Assembly: GCA_044425705.1 (NCBI GenBank)
Contig: JAWXVD010000084.1
Span: forward strand, 1-14,415
Reading direction: 5' to 3'
DNA from: JAWXVD01 sp044425705
Lineage (GTDB): Bacteria > Bacillota > Clostridia > Lachnospirales > Lachnospiraceae
Length of the DNA: 14,415 bases
Below, one piece after another: positions 1 through 6,529 of this stretch (position 1 is its first letter; each line of letters starts with the position of its first letter). Below the pieces are notes generated by a model that worked only from the letters and a program-made list of their open reading frames with translations, did no database searches and was not told the origin of the DNA. The translations under genes and the position numbers were made by a program.

Positions 1-1372
1 TAATCACTTTATTAGCTGGTACTTCTTCTAAAGTTTGTGTGATACCATCTTCTACAAAACCAATAGATGCAACAGAACCTGCCACACCGCCACTGCCCCA
101 ATGTTCATCATATCCCATAATGATAACATAATCAGCTACCACACCTTGCTCTTCTCTATGATAATGAGAATTTCCTCCAGTAGGCACGTAGTTATCAATG
201 GATAAAACAATGCCATTGGCTCTACATTCTACCGATAACTCTCTTATAAATTGAATATAATGTTGCCCTACATCAGTTCCTACTTCTTCAAAATCAATAT
301 TGATTCCGTCAATGTTATATGCCAACACTTCTTGCACCAAATTTTCAATTAAAACTGCTCTTGTACTTGTGTATGATAATACTTCATTTGTACTAACTTC
401 TGTATTAAAATTATCAATCAATGCCCAAACTTCAATTCCACGTTCATGGGCATAATCCACATACCATTGACTGGCAATACTACTAAAGCTACCATCATTA
501 TTTGTCAAAGAAAACCATGTTGGTGATATTACATTCATTGAAGTAGCCGTACCAATCACTTCACTGATAGTACTATTAGAATCCGCACTCATCACTTGAT
601 GCCAACCTAAGTTTATTTTCGTATCCTTGGTCAAACTAGTATATTCTTCTTCCACATAATCAGTCACTGGAATTTGTTCTACATTATAGCGGTCAGAAAG
701 CTTGGTCTTTTCTACGTAACCGATTATAGAATCACTTGTTTTTACTTTTACCCAAGTTTCCATTTCCTCTAATACAGTTACTGTTTCTCCTGCTTCCACT
801 GCTCTTAATATGTTGCTCTTCACACCACCTTGGTAACGAACATTGGTATCTTTTACGATTTCTGCTTGTGTAATTGTTCCCCATTCCATATTTAATTGAA
901 TACGATTAGGATTTTCAAACCCTTCAAAGGAAAAATTCGTGAATTTCTGTACATATTCTAAAGCAACATATAATATCTCTCCCTGATACAAAGAAATCGT
1001 GTAATCTTCTGTTAACAATTCACCACCCATACTATAAGAAGTAGTGCCTATACTACTTTTTGCTGTATCATTAGCAGTTGTATATAATAATAATTCTTCA
1101 TTATAATCTTCATAAAAACGGTCATTTAGCATGCTTTGTACCGTTGGAAAATCTAGATAATACTGACCATCGATCAGCTTTGCTTTTGTTTCGATTACTT
1201 CATCATGCAAAATAATTGCCACATCATCTTTTTCAATCATTTCATAATATTCATTCATATCCATTTCTTCACTTGAGTACCTAATTTGCTCTATCATTTC
1301 TACACCAAAACTAAATGCTCCAATTGCTATAATAAGAACGATGGCTATAAATACTGGGATTATTCTTTTCAT
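1..1372 (-). CDS. Membrane-anchored glycoside hydrolase family 18 protein with SH3 domain (partial, 3' end outside window)
   Basis: I read this frame by hand; it stays open from ATG at 1372 to the left edge, giving 457 residues without a stop, so the C-terminus is missing. Residues 4-23 form a hydrophobic segment after MKR, a signal anchor or uncleaved signal peptide, so the protein probably acts outside the membrane on the wall. Residues about 50-165 look like a copper-amine-oxidase-type N-terminal domain (inferred). Residues about 169-228 are a bacterial SH3-like domain. From about 250 comes a GH18 barrel of the SleL/YdhD type, with the catalytic signature DGINIDFE at 355-362 (general acid Glu362) and MGYDEHW at 419-425. 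Relatives cleave peptidoglycan glycans or chitin-like substrates, often in spore cortex or cell wall remodelling. AGGAGG lies 10 nt before the start. Family is confident; exact substrate is not known. Confidence 0.88.
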   Translation of the reverse strand, partial: MKRIIPVFIAIVLIIAIGAFSFGVEMIEQIRYSSEEMDMNEYYEMIEKDDVAIILHDEVIETKAKLIDGQYYLDFPTVQSMLNDRFYEDYNEELLLYTTANDTAKSSIGTTSYSMGGELLTEDYTISLYQGEILYVALEYVQKFTNFSFEGFENPNRIQLNMEWGTITQAEIVKDTNVRYQGGVKSNILRAVEAGETVTVLEEMETWVKVKTSDSIIGYVEKTKLSDRYNVEQIPVTDYVEEEYTSLTKDTKINLGWHQVMSADSNSTISEVIGTATSMNVISPTWFSLTNNDGSFSSIASQWYVDYAHERGIEVWALIDNFNTEVSTNEVLSYTSTRAVLIENLVQEVLAYNIDGINIDFEEVGTDVGQHYIQFIRELSVECRANGIVLSIDNYVPTGGNSHYHREEQGVVADYVIIMGYDEHWGSGGVAGSVASIGFVEDGITQTLEEVPANKVI

Positions 1373-1399
1373 CTTCTTAGTACCTCCTAATCGTTCTCA

Positions 1400-1408
1400 A
1401 TTATACCA
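1400..1408 (-). promoter_or_regulatory. Extended -10 promoter for the GH18 gene
   Basis: On the minus strand TATAAT (1400-1405) is preceded by TGG, an extended -10 element. The -35 region is weak (TTAGAC at 1424-1429). It lies about 28 nt upstream of the GH18 start codon, which fits a short leader carrying the AGGAGG at 1383-1388. Confidence 0.6.
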
Positions 1409-1494
1409 AACTATTTCATGTGCGTCTAACCCTATTTGCTATTATTTATTGTTTCTTTACGTTTTTGTTAAAGTTTAACTATTAATTACCATAT

Positions 1495-1599
1495 ATTATG
1501 TTACAGGTCGCCTGTGAACTCCAACATAATTACAATCAGTTATGGGAAACCTTGGTTTAAATAGTTTTTTCATTACTGTTCGCCTGCAACCTGTAACAT
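1495..1599. repeat. Nested inverted repeats in the gap between two minus-strand genes
   Basis: ATTATGTT (1495-1502) pairs with AACATAAT (1523-1530), and inside it ACAGG (1503-1507) pairs with CCTGT (1511-1515), giving a 13-bp stem with a one-sided bulge. The segment ATGTTACAGGT at 1498-1508 also recurs inverted and perfect at 1589-1599. The similarity extends over 22 nt (1498-1519 against 1578-1599) with 18 matches. There is no T-tract, so it is not a standard terminator. It may be a short palindromic repeat or the remnant of a miniature element; I see no coding capacity. The rest of 1409-1658 shows nothing else I can support. Confidence 0.5.
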
Positions 1600-1658
1600 T
1601 ATTTCCACTTGGACAGAAGGACTTTAAATGCTACCGTTTACATACAAACTACAATCTT

Positions 1659-1871
1659 TTAATAAATGGGTTTTTCTGGAAACCAAATTTCGCTTGTTTC
1701 ACCTTTTTCATTCTTCACAATAAAATCTGGCCAATATTCCACATCTTCATGCACCTGTTGCATACCCATCAATTCAACCGGTGTCGTTAATTGTTCGCCT
1801 TTATAGAGCAATACACCTTGCTCAGAGGCTTTTAGGAGATAATCATAAAATTGCATACTTCGCTCTCCCAT
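1659..1871 (-). CDS. Small conserved-looking protein of unknown function (70 aa)
   Basis: I do not recognise a named family. The product is acidic and soluble-looking, with no membrane segment and no Cys pair. It has a helical start (residues 6-19) followed by mixed segments rich in Trp, Tyr, Glu and Val, which reads as a compact folded domain rather than noise. The start at 1871 has GAGAGGAA about 6 nt upstream. A second Met at residue 6 is also possible, with GGGAG upstream. The opposite-strand frame across this stretch has no ribosome site and an implausible composition, so I take the minus strand as coding. The gene stands alone, with about 640 bp of non-coding DNA upstream. Confidence 0.6.
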   Translation of the reverse strand: MGERSMQFYDYLLKASEQGVLLYKGEQLTTPVELMGMQQVHEDVEYWPDFIVKNEKGETSEIWFPEKPIY

Positions 1872-2083
1872 ATGTTCCTCTCTTTCCTCTAATTAAATAC
1901 CAAAAGAAGGGGGTTCCTTTGTCGTGATATAGTCATTTAATTAGAATCCATATTTTCATATATTTTTTATTTTTAGGGAAGACGCCATGAAATAAATAGA
2001 AATACAACAGACTTGTATCATAAAATACGTTAGAATACTTTTGAATTATAATGGAATTTGATTTATGGATAATCATTTCGAAC

Positions 2084-2256
2084 AAGCACACGTATATATG
2101 CTTATAAGACATTACGTACTATCGTAAGTACGAATTAAGACGGATACAACAACTGTTGCTCCTAAGTCTGCTTTTTAAAAAGCAATAAGATTAAATAGAT
2201 TAATCGATTTACAGGTCAGCCTCCTTTCGATACGGACTGTCCGTTGCATCTCTTAC
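2084..2256 (-). ncRNA. Possible structured RNA or long leader downstream of an orphan promoter
   Basis: A run of short inverted repeats lies just downstream of the minus-strand promoter at 2261-2289. They are a 13-nt palindrome ACGGACTGTCCGT (2232-2244), a 16-nt palindrome with TGCTTTTT arms (2169-2184), an imperfect hairpin at 2139-2168 with CAACA/TGTTG arms, CGTACT/AGTACG with a 6-nt loop (2115-2132), and AAGCA/TGCTT (2084-2103). A purine-rich AAAGGAGG is present on the minus strand near 2221-2228 with no ATG, GTG or TTG start at a suitable distance. I could not match it to T-box, TPP, SAM, M-box, c-di-GMP, tmRNA, RNase P or SRP RNA. It may be a free small RNA or the leader of the 70-aa gene about 380 nt further on. 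The boundaries are guesses. Confidence 0.35.
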
Positions 2257-2260
2257 TCAA

Positions 2261-2289
2261 ATTATACATAATTATCTTGTAACTGGCAA
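2261..2289 (-). promoter_or_regulatory. Strong sigma-A type promoter reading left
   Basis: On the minus strand TTGCCA (2284-2289) and a perfect TATAAT (2261-2266) are separated by 17 nt. The predicted start is near 2254. No convincing open reading frame begins within 370 nt downstream. It therefore drives either an RNA or the 70-aa gene at 1659-1871 with a long leader. Confidence 0.65.
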
Positions 2290-2339
2290 GTATAATATTA
2301 TGTTTTTCTAAAATTTTAAAAAAGTACGCGCTATAAGTA

Positions 2340-2368
2340 TTGACTTCACATATTTTACTGTATAGAAT
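2340..2368 (+). promoter_or_regulatory. Promoter for mecA
   Basis: TTGACT (2340-2345) and TAGAAT (2363-2368) are spaced 17 nt apart. An A-tract followed by GTAC (2318-2327) lies just upstream and could act as an UP-like element. The predicted leader is about 140 nt long. Confidence 0.6.
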
Positions 2369-2513
2369 ACATGTAAAATACTCTGTTAAACAGTGTTTTT
2401 AGTGCTTATTTTTTAATATACACATAAAAGCAACATAAATTTAATTGTATATGTAGTCACACATGATGACTACTGACGATATCTTATTTATAAGAATGTA
2501 GAGGTTTGATACC

Positions 2514-3260
2514 ATGAAAATTGAAAAAGTGAATGAACAACAAATTCGTTGCACTCTCACCAAGGCTGATTTGGCAAATCGTGATTTGAAAATTAGCGAA
2601 TTAGCTTACGGTTCTGAAAAAGCAAAAAATCTTTTTCGAGATATGATGCAGCAAGCAGCTTTAAAATTTGGTTTTGAAGCTGAAGATATTCCTTTAATGA
2701 TAGAAGCAATCCCACTAAATGGTGATTGCATTGTTTTGATTATCACAAAAGTAGAAGATCCAGAAGAACTTGATACAAGATTTTCCAAATTTGCCCCATC
2801 TATCCATGATGAAGATGAGGAAGCTCCTTGGGAACAAATGAACTTAGAAGATGATGATGTACTAGACTTGTTTCGAAAAATCCAAAAGCAAGACACCTCT
2901 TCAACATCACTTCCAAATATGGAAGAGATTAGTGTAGCAGATGATGCTGAAAATAATAGCGCACTTACTTTTAATAAAATTTTTTCTTTCCACTCACTTT
3001 ATGAAGTGACACATGTTTCCAAGTTATTAGCACCTATCTATGAGGGTAATAATTCCCTTTACAAAAACAAGAAAAACCAGCGATATTATTTGATACTGTC
3101 TTTTGCTTCTCAGCCTACAAACCTTTTCAAAAAAGTTTATAACCTTTTGTCTGAACATGCTTGCCCTGAGAAATATATACCTGCAAGTCATGCTTTTTTA
3201 GAGGAACATCAGGAATTAATACTTAGCAATCATGCAATCCAATCATTATCACAGATGTAA
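2514..3260 (+). CDS. mecA: MecA-type adaptor protein for the ClpC/ClpP protease
   Basis: The 248-aa product matches MecA in length and layout. The N-terminal domain (residues 1 to about 85) has the family pattern 'MKIEKVNEQQIRCTL', an LF..MM motif near residues 40-45, and 'IPLMIEAIPL' at 59-68. A very acidic linker covers about 95-150. A C-terminal domain from about 153 carries the FSFHSLYEV segment and an aromatic core. In Bacillus, MecA brings substrates such as ComK to ClpC and promotes ClpC hexamer assembly, with the N-terminal domain binding substrate and the C-terminal domain binding ClpC. In clostridia the substrates are mostly unknown. AGAGG sits 9 nt before the ATG. It is a single-gene unit with its own promoter and a hairpin after the stop. 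Confidence 0.9.
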   Translation: MKIEKVNEQQIRCTLTKADLANRDLKISELAYGSEKAKNLFRDMMQQAALKFGFEAEDIPLMIEAIPLNGDCIVLIITKVEDPEELDTRFSKFAPSIHDEDEEAPWEQMNLEDDDVLDLFRKIQKQDTSSTSLPNMEEISVADDAENNSALTFNKIFSFHSLYEVTHVSKLLAPIYEGNNSLYKNKKNQRYYLILSFASQPTNLFKKVYNLLSEHACPEKYIPASHAFLEEHQELILSNHAIQSLSQM

Positions 3261-3323
3261 TAGTATCTAATAAAAATTTAGTATTATAAAATAAAAGTCA
3301 CATGTAAACTGTAACGAATAAAA

Positions 3324-3361
3324 AGAGCCACCAGCACAATATTTTTTGTGACGGTTGCTCT
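3324..3361. terminator. Bidirectional terminator hairpin between mecA and the DUF1858 gene
   Basis: Arms 3324-3337 and 3348-3361 pair over 14 positions with three mismatches, around an AT-rich 10-nt loop. Read on the minus strand, the stem is followed by TTTTTATT, a good U-tract for the convergent DUF1858 gene. On the plus strand the tail is only moderately T-rich. Confidence 0.65.
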
Positions 3362-3451
3362 TATTTATATGTTTAAAATTTTACACTCTTGCAAAATTTA
3401 TCACCTCATCAGATTCTAAGATTCGGTGATATAAAGTTCTATAGCTTTTCT

Positions 3452-3643
3452 CTATACTGCATTGATTTTTGTCATCAATACATCAACATCAATCCCATGA
3501 ACCATAGCAGCTTCTTCTAAGCTTTCTCCTTGTGCCGATGGACATCCAAGACAGTGCATACCCATTTCCATAAGTATAGGTGCCACATTCATATTCATTC
3601 TTAAAACTTCTCCAATTGTCATTTCTTTTGTTATATTTGCCAT
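3452..3643 (-). CDS. DUF1858-type small redox-disulfide protein (63 aa)
   Basis: The sequence MANITKEMTIGEVL followed by 'MEMGMHCLGCPSAQGESLEE' matches the DUF1858 domain, also called the hybrid-cluster-protein-associated putative redox disulfide domain. The CxxC pair is Cys31-Cys34. Members are small cytosolic proteins of anaerobes, standing alone or fused to other domains; a thiol redox or metal/NO-related role is suspected but not proven. I chose the Met at 3643 over an upstream in-frame Met at 3655, because the latter would sit 1 nt from AAAGG and MANI fits the family start. The spacing from AAAGG to the chosen start (13 nt) is longer than ideal. The gene is divergent from the PFL locus and shares its roughly 430-bp intergenic region. 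Confidence 0.8.
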   Translation of the reverse strand: MANITKEMTIGEVLRMNMNVAPILMEMGMHCLGCPSAQGESLEEAAMVHGIDVDVLMTKINAV

Positions 3644-3783
3644 AATAATAACCATACCTTTCTCTCAGCCTGACAACTTGCAGCCCTTTCGTTTCGAAGG
3701 GGATTACTGTAAGGTACAAATTGCCCTGTGAAAAATCTTATTTCTCACTGTATTGCTTCCAATTTTTTTGTTTTTACGCATAC

Positions 3784-3812
3784 AGTATAATACTTTCTCT
3801 CCTTTCTTGCAA
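3784..3812 (-). promoter_or_regulatory. Promoter for the DUF1858 gene
   Basis: On the minus strand TTGCAA (3807-3812) and TATACT (3784-3789) are separated by 17 nt. The start near 3777 gives a leader of about 130 nt, which contains a CCCTTTCG/CGAAGGGG hairpin around 3682-3702. It is back-to-back with the PFL promoter, about 70 bp apart. Confidence 0.5.
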
Positions 3813-3882
3813 TACTTACTCATTTTTTATACTATTTTAATAAATATATCACTTTTGTATATAAAAAAGTACACATCTTTAC

Positions 3883-3911
3883 TTGACGGTATTTCAGTGG
3901 TAACTTATAAT
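3883..3911 (+). promoter_or_regulatory. Main promoter of the split PFL locus
   Basis: TTGACG (3883-3888) and a perfect TATAAT (3906-3911) have an ideal 17-nt spacer, the best promoter in the window and suited to a highly expressed fermentation gene. An A-tract plus GTAC (3863-3872) and an ACTTTT/AAAAGT inverted repeat (3851-3870) lie just upstream. The predicted start is near 3918 and the leader about 155 nt. Confidence 0.75.
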
Positions 3912-3950
3912 GAAATTACGGGATTAACATAGTTAAGTCTAGTAATTTCA
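3911..3950. promoter_or_regulatory. Nested palindrome at the PFL transcription start (operator or 5' hairpin)
   Basis: TGAAATTAC (3911-3919) pairs perfectly with GTAATTTCA (3942-3950). Nested inside is TTAAC-ATA-GTTAA at 3924-3936. The outer arms begin at the last base of the -10 box and span the predicted start, so a bound protein would block initiation. The inner 13-mer resembles half-sites used by CRP/FNR-family regulators of clostridial fermentation genes, but the spacing is not a classical match and it is not the Rex consensus. Transcription starting near 3918 would remove most of the 5' outer arm from the RNA, so a DNA operator is more likely than an RNA stem. Confidence 0.5.
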
Positions 3951-4072
3951 CTTCTTTGTATGTTGAAACTACAGACACTAAGGATGAAAATTTATTTTCA
4001 CCCTTTATATATGGTGTAAATCACCAAATGTTACTATTTATAATCAATTTAAAATTAGGAGGCAATATCAAA

Positions 4073-6112
4073 ATGAGACCAGAATGGACAAATTTTGTAG
4101 GCGGCAAATGGGAAAAAGAAATCAATGTTAGAGATTTCATTCAAAAAAACTATACTCCATATGATGGAGATGATTCATTCCTCGCTAGCCCTACACAAAA
4201 CACAAACGATTTATGGGCACAAGTTATGGACTTAACAAAAAAAGAAAGAGAAGCTGGCGGTGTTCTTGATATGGACACAAAAGTTGTTTCTACTATCACT
4301 TCACATGGTGCAGGATATTTAGATCAAACTAAAGAAACAATCGTTGGTTTCCAAACTGACAAGCCTTTCAAACGTTCTTTACAACCTTACGGTGGTATTC
4401 GTATGGCTGAAAAAGCTTGTGAAGATAACGGATATACAGTAGATGAAGAAATTTCAGAATTCTTCTCGACACACAGAAAAACTCACAATGCAGGTTGTTT
4501 TGATGCTTACAATGCAGACATGAGAGCTTGCCGTTCATCACACGTTGTAACAGGTCTTCCTGATGCTTACGGACGAGGACGTATCATCGGTGATTACAGA
4601 CGTATCGCTCTTTACGGTATTGACAGACTTATCGAAGATAAATTAGAACAAAAAGATTCTACAGGACGCGTTATGACAGATGATGTTATCCGTCTTCGTG
4701 AAGAAATTTCAGAACAAATCGTAGCTCTTAAAATGATGAAACAAATGGCTGCTGCTTACGGATGTGACATTGCAAAACCTGCTACAAACGTACAAGAAGC
4801 TATCCAAGCTACTTACTTTGGTTATTTATCAGCAGTAAAAGAACAAAATGGTGCTGCTATGTCTTTAGGACGTACCTCTACATTTATCGATTGCTACGCT
4901 GAAAGAGATTTAGCTAACGGAACATTTACAGAAGAACAAATTCAAGAATTCGTAGATCATTTCATCATGAAATTACGTCTTATCAAATTTGCTCGTACAC
5001 CTGAATACAATGACTTATTCTCTGGAGATCCAGTATGGGTAACAGAATCACTTGCTGGTGTTGGTATTGATGGACGCCACATGGCTACAAAATCTTCATT
5101 CCGTTACCTACACACATTAGCAAACTTAGGGCCTTCTCCAGAACCAAACTTAACAGTTCTTTGGTCTACAAGATTACCAGAAGGATTCAAAAGATTCTGT
5201 GCTAAAATGTCAATTATTACATCATCTATCCAATATGAAAATGATGATTTAATGAGAGTAACTCACGGTGATGATTACGCAATCGCTTGTTGTGTATCTT
5301 CAATGAGAGTTGGTAAAGAAATGCAATTCTTCGGCGCTCGTGCAAATGCTGCTAAATGTTTACTTTACGCATTAAACGGTGGTGTTGATGAAAAAACTAA
5401 AAAACAAGTTGGACCAAAATATCAAAAATATGAAGGTGATATCCTTGATTACGATGAAGTTTGGGCTAAATATGTTGACATGTTAGAATGGTTAGCAGAT
5501 GTTTATGTAAATACATTAAACGTTATCCACTACATGCATGACAAATATTGCTACGAAAGAGCACAAATGGCTCTTCATGATAGAGACGTATTACGTTACT
5601 TCGCAACAGGTATCGCTGGACTTTCAGTAGTAGCCGATTCTTTATCAGCTATCAAATATGCTCAAGTTAAAGCAATCAGAGATGACGCTGGAATTATCGT
5701 TGATTTCGAAACAACTGGTGAATTCCCTAAATATGGTAATGATGATGACCGTGTTGATGATATCGCTAAATTATTAGTTTCTACATTCATGACTATGATC
5801 AGAAGACATCACACATACAGAAATGGTTTCCCTACAATGTCTGTATTAACAATCACATCAAACGTTGTTTATGGTAAAGCTACTGGTTCTACACCAGACG
5901 GACGTAAAATGGGTCAACCATTCGCGCCAGGTGCTAACCCAATGCACGGACGTGATACAAACGGAGCTGTTGCTTCATTATCATCTGTTTCTAAATTACC
6001 TTTCAATGATTCACAAGATGGTATTTCTAATACTTTCACAATCATTCCAGGTGCTCTTGGTAAAGATGATCAAATCTTCGCTGGAGATTTAGAATTAGAC
6101 TTAAATAACTAA
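4073..6112 (+). CDS. pflB: Pyruvate formate-lyase core, lacking the C-terminal glycyl-radical domain
   Basis: The 679-aa protein is PFL (pyruvate + CoA to acetyl-CoA + formate) over nearly its whole length. It starts MRPEWTNFVGGKWEKEINVR and has the catalytic pair Cys406-Cys407 in IACCVS. It also has the MQFFGARAN, NIIHYMHDKY-like, GIAGLSV.ADSLSAIKYA and SNVVYGK.TG.TPDGR blocks. It ends shortly after DGISNTFTIIPGALGKDD, where E. coli PFL (760 aa) continues into about 75 further residues holding the radical glycine (RVSGYA). That segment is absent here and is encoded separately at 6530-6772. The stop is clean TAA, and no remnant of the missing domain follows. The start at 4073 is set by AGGAGG 10 nt upstream and homology; an in-frame TTG at 3956 would add 39 unrelated residues. 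Alone it should be inactive. Confidence 0.93.
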   Translation: MRPEWTNFVGGKWEKEINVRDFIQKNYTPYDGDDSFLASPTQNTNDLWAQVMDLTKKEREAGGVLDMDTKVVSTITSHGAGYLDQTKETIVGFQTDKPFKRSLQPYGGIRMAEKACEDNGYTVDEEISEFFSTHRKTHNAGCFDAYNADMRACRSSHVVTGLPDAYGRGRIIGDYRRIALYGIDRLIEDKLEQKDSTGRVMTDDVIRLREEISEQIVALKMMKQMAAAYGCDIAKPATNVQEAIQATYFGYLSAVKEQNGAAMSLGRTSTFIDCYAERDLANGTFTEEQIQEFVDHFIMKLRLIKFARTPEYNDLFSGDPVWVTESLAGVGIDGRHMATKSSFRYLHTLANLGPSPEPNLTVLWSTRLPEGFKRFCAKMSIITSSIQYENDDLMRVTHGDDYAIACCVSSMRVGKEMQFFGARANAAKCLLYALNGGVDEKTKKQVGPKYQKYEGDILDYDEVWAKYVDMLEWLADVYVNTLNVIHYMHDKYCYERAQMALHDRDVLRYFATGIAGLSVVADSLSAIKYAQVKAIRDDAGIIVDFETTGEFPKYGNDDDRVDDIAKLLVSTFMTMIRRHHTYRNGFPTMSVLTITSNVVYGKATGSTPDGRKMGQPFAPGANPMHGRDTNGAVASLSSVSKLPFNDSQDGISNTFTIIPGALGKDDQIFAGDLELDLNN

Positions 6113-6126
6113 TTATAAGCACTCAT

Positions 6127-6176
6127 GTGATAGTTGGCGTTAGAGTTTCACAAAAACTCTAACGAGACGCTATCAC
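6127..6176 (+). promoter_or_regulatory. Strong two-part hairpin between the PFL core and the 69-aa gene
   Basis: GTGATAG (6127-6133) pairs with CTATCAC (6170-6176). Above an internal loop, CGTTAGAGTTT (6138-6148) pairs perfectly with AAACTCTAACG (6154-6164) around a 5-nt loop. There are 18 base pairs in total. The tail TTATATAG is not a U-tract, so full termination is unlikely. It more likely protects the 3' end of the core message or sets a processing or partial read-through point that adjusts the core-to-domain ratio. Confidence 0.7.
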
Positions 6177-6201
6177 TTATATAGAAAGAAGGACATGTAG
6201 T

Positions 6202-6411
6202 ATGGACGAAAAAGCAATGATCGATGATTTGGTAGCTATGCTTGATGCTGATATGAACAAAGGTGTTGGTCATGTCAATATCAATATCGATGATTTAGTT
6301 AGCGGAACAAAGGAAGTTCAAACAATGGGTTGTACAGACTGTTCTAGAACTCCATTAGCTTGCAGTGTTCCTACTTTACACCAAGGATTGGATGACTATT
6401 CAGATAAATAA
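6202..6411 (+). CDS. Cys-containing paralogue of the glycyl-radical domain without the radical loop (69 aa)
   Basis: Residues 7-30 (IDDLVAMLD...KG.GHVNINID) line up with the N-terminal half of the 80-aa radical protein downstream (IDNLVSLLD...KGGHHLNINV), in which this segment leads to the radical loop. After NINID the sequences part. There is no YPQLTIRVSGYA and no equivalent glycine. Instead a tail carries MGCTDC at 42-47 and LAC at 52-54, so Cys44, Cys47 and Cys54, and an acidic end. I found no frameshift that restores the radical loop. GAAGGA lies 8 nt before the ATG. It could occupy the docking groove of the PFL core as a place-holder, inhibitor, assembly factor or thiol/metal sensor; these are inferences. 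I know of no characterised protein with this form. Confidence 0.75.
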   Translation: MDEKAMIDDLVAMLDADMNKGVGHVNINIDDLVSGTKEVQTMGCTDCSRTPLACSVPTLHQGLDDYSDK

Positions 6412-6477
6412 TCCTAACAGTTCATCCCAAAAACCATATTTGTTTTTTTCATTTTAATGTTTAAAACAAAACAAACT

Positions 6478-6501
6478 GTGTGAATCATAATTTTGTCACA
6501 C
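6478..6501 (+). repeat. Inverted repeat in the leader of the radical-domain gene
   Basis: GTGTGA (6478-6483) and TCACAC (6496-6501) are perfect 6-nt arms around a 12-nt AT-rich centre, 14 nt before the AGGAGG of the 80-aa gene. It could be a small mRNA stem or a protein site. I find no convincing separate promoter in the 118-nt gap 6412-6529. Confidence 0.4.
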
Positions 6502-6529
6502 TACCACACAAAAATAGGAGGAAAATATC

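Noticed and set aside
1542..1790. 82-aa plus-strand frame
   Set aside because: No ribosome site and a Phe/His/Leu-rich shadow composition opposite the more plausible 70-aa minus-strand gene.
2175..2249. 24-codon minus-strand peptide starting just after the orphan promoter, followed in frame by a second open stretch
   Set aside because: The ATG is only about 5 nt from the predicted transcript start with no ribosome site; a structured RNA explains the region better.
2371..2405. Hairpin with T-run in the mecA leader (ACTCTG/CAGTGT then TTTTT) as an attenuator
   Set aside because: Only about five pairs with a mismatch, too weak to call.
3643..3740. TPP-riboswitch-like GGCTGAGA on the minus strand before the DUF1858 gene
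   Set aside because: The second conserved half (CCTGAT and following) is absent, and the motif lies almost on the ribosome site; the downstream gene is not in thiamine metabolism.
3956..4072. In-frame TTG-started extension of the PFL core by 39 residues
   Set aside because: No ribosome site at the TTG, residues do not resemble PFL, and AGGAGG plus homology place the start at 4073.
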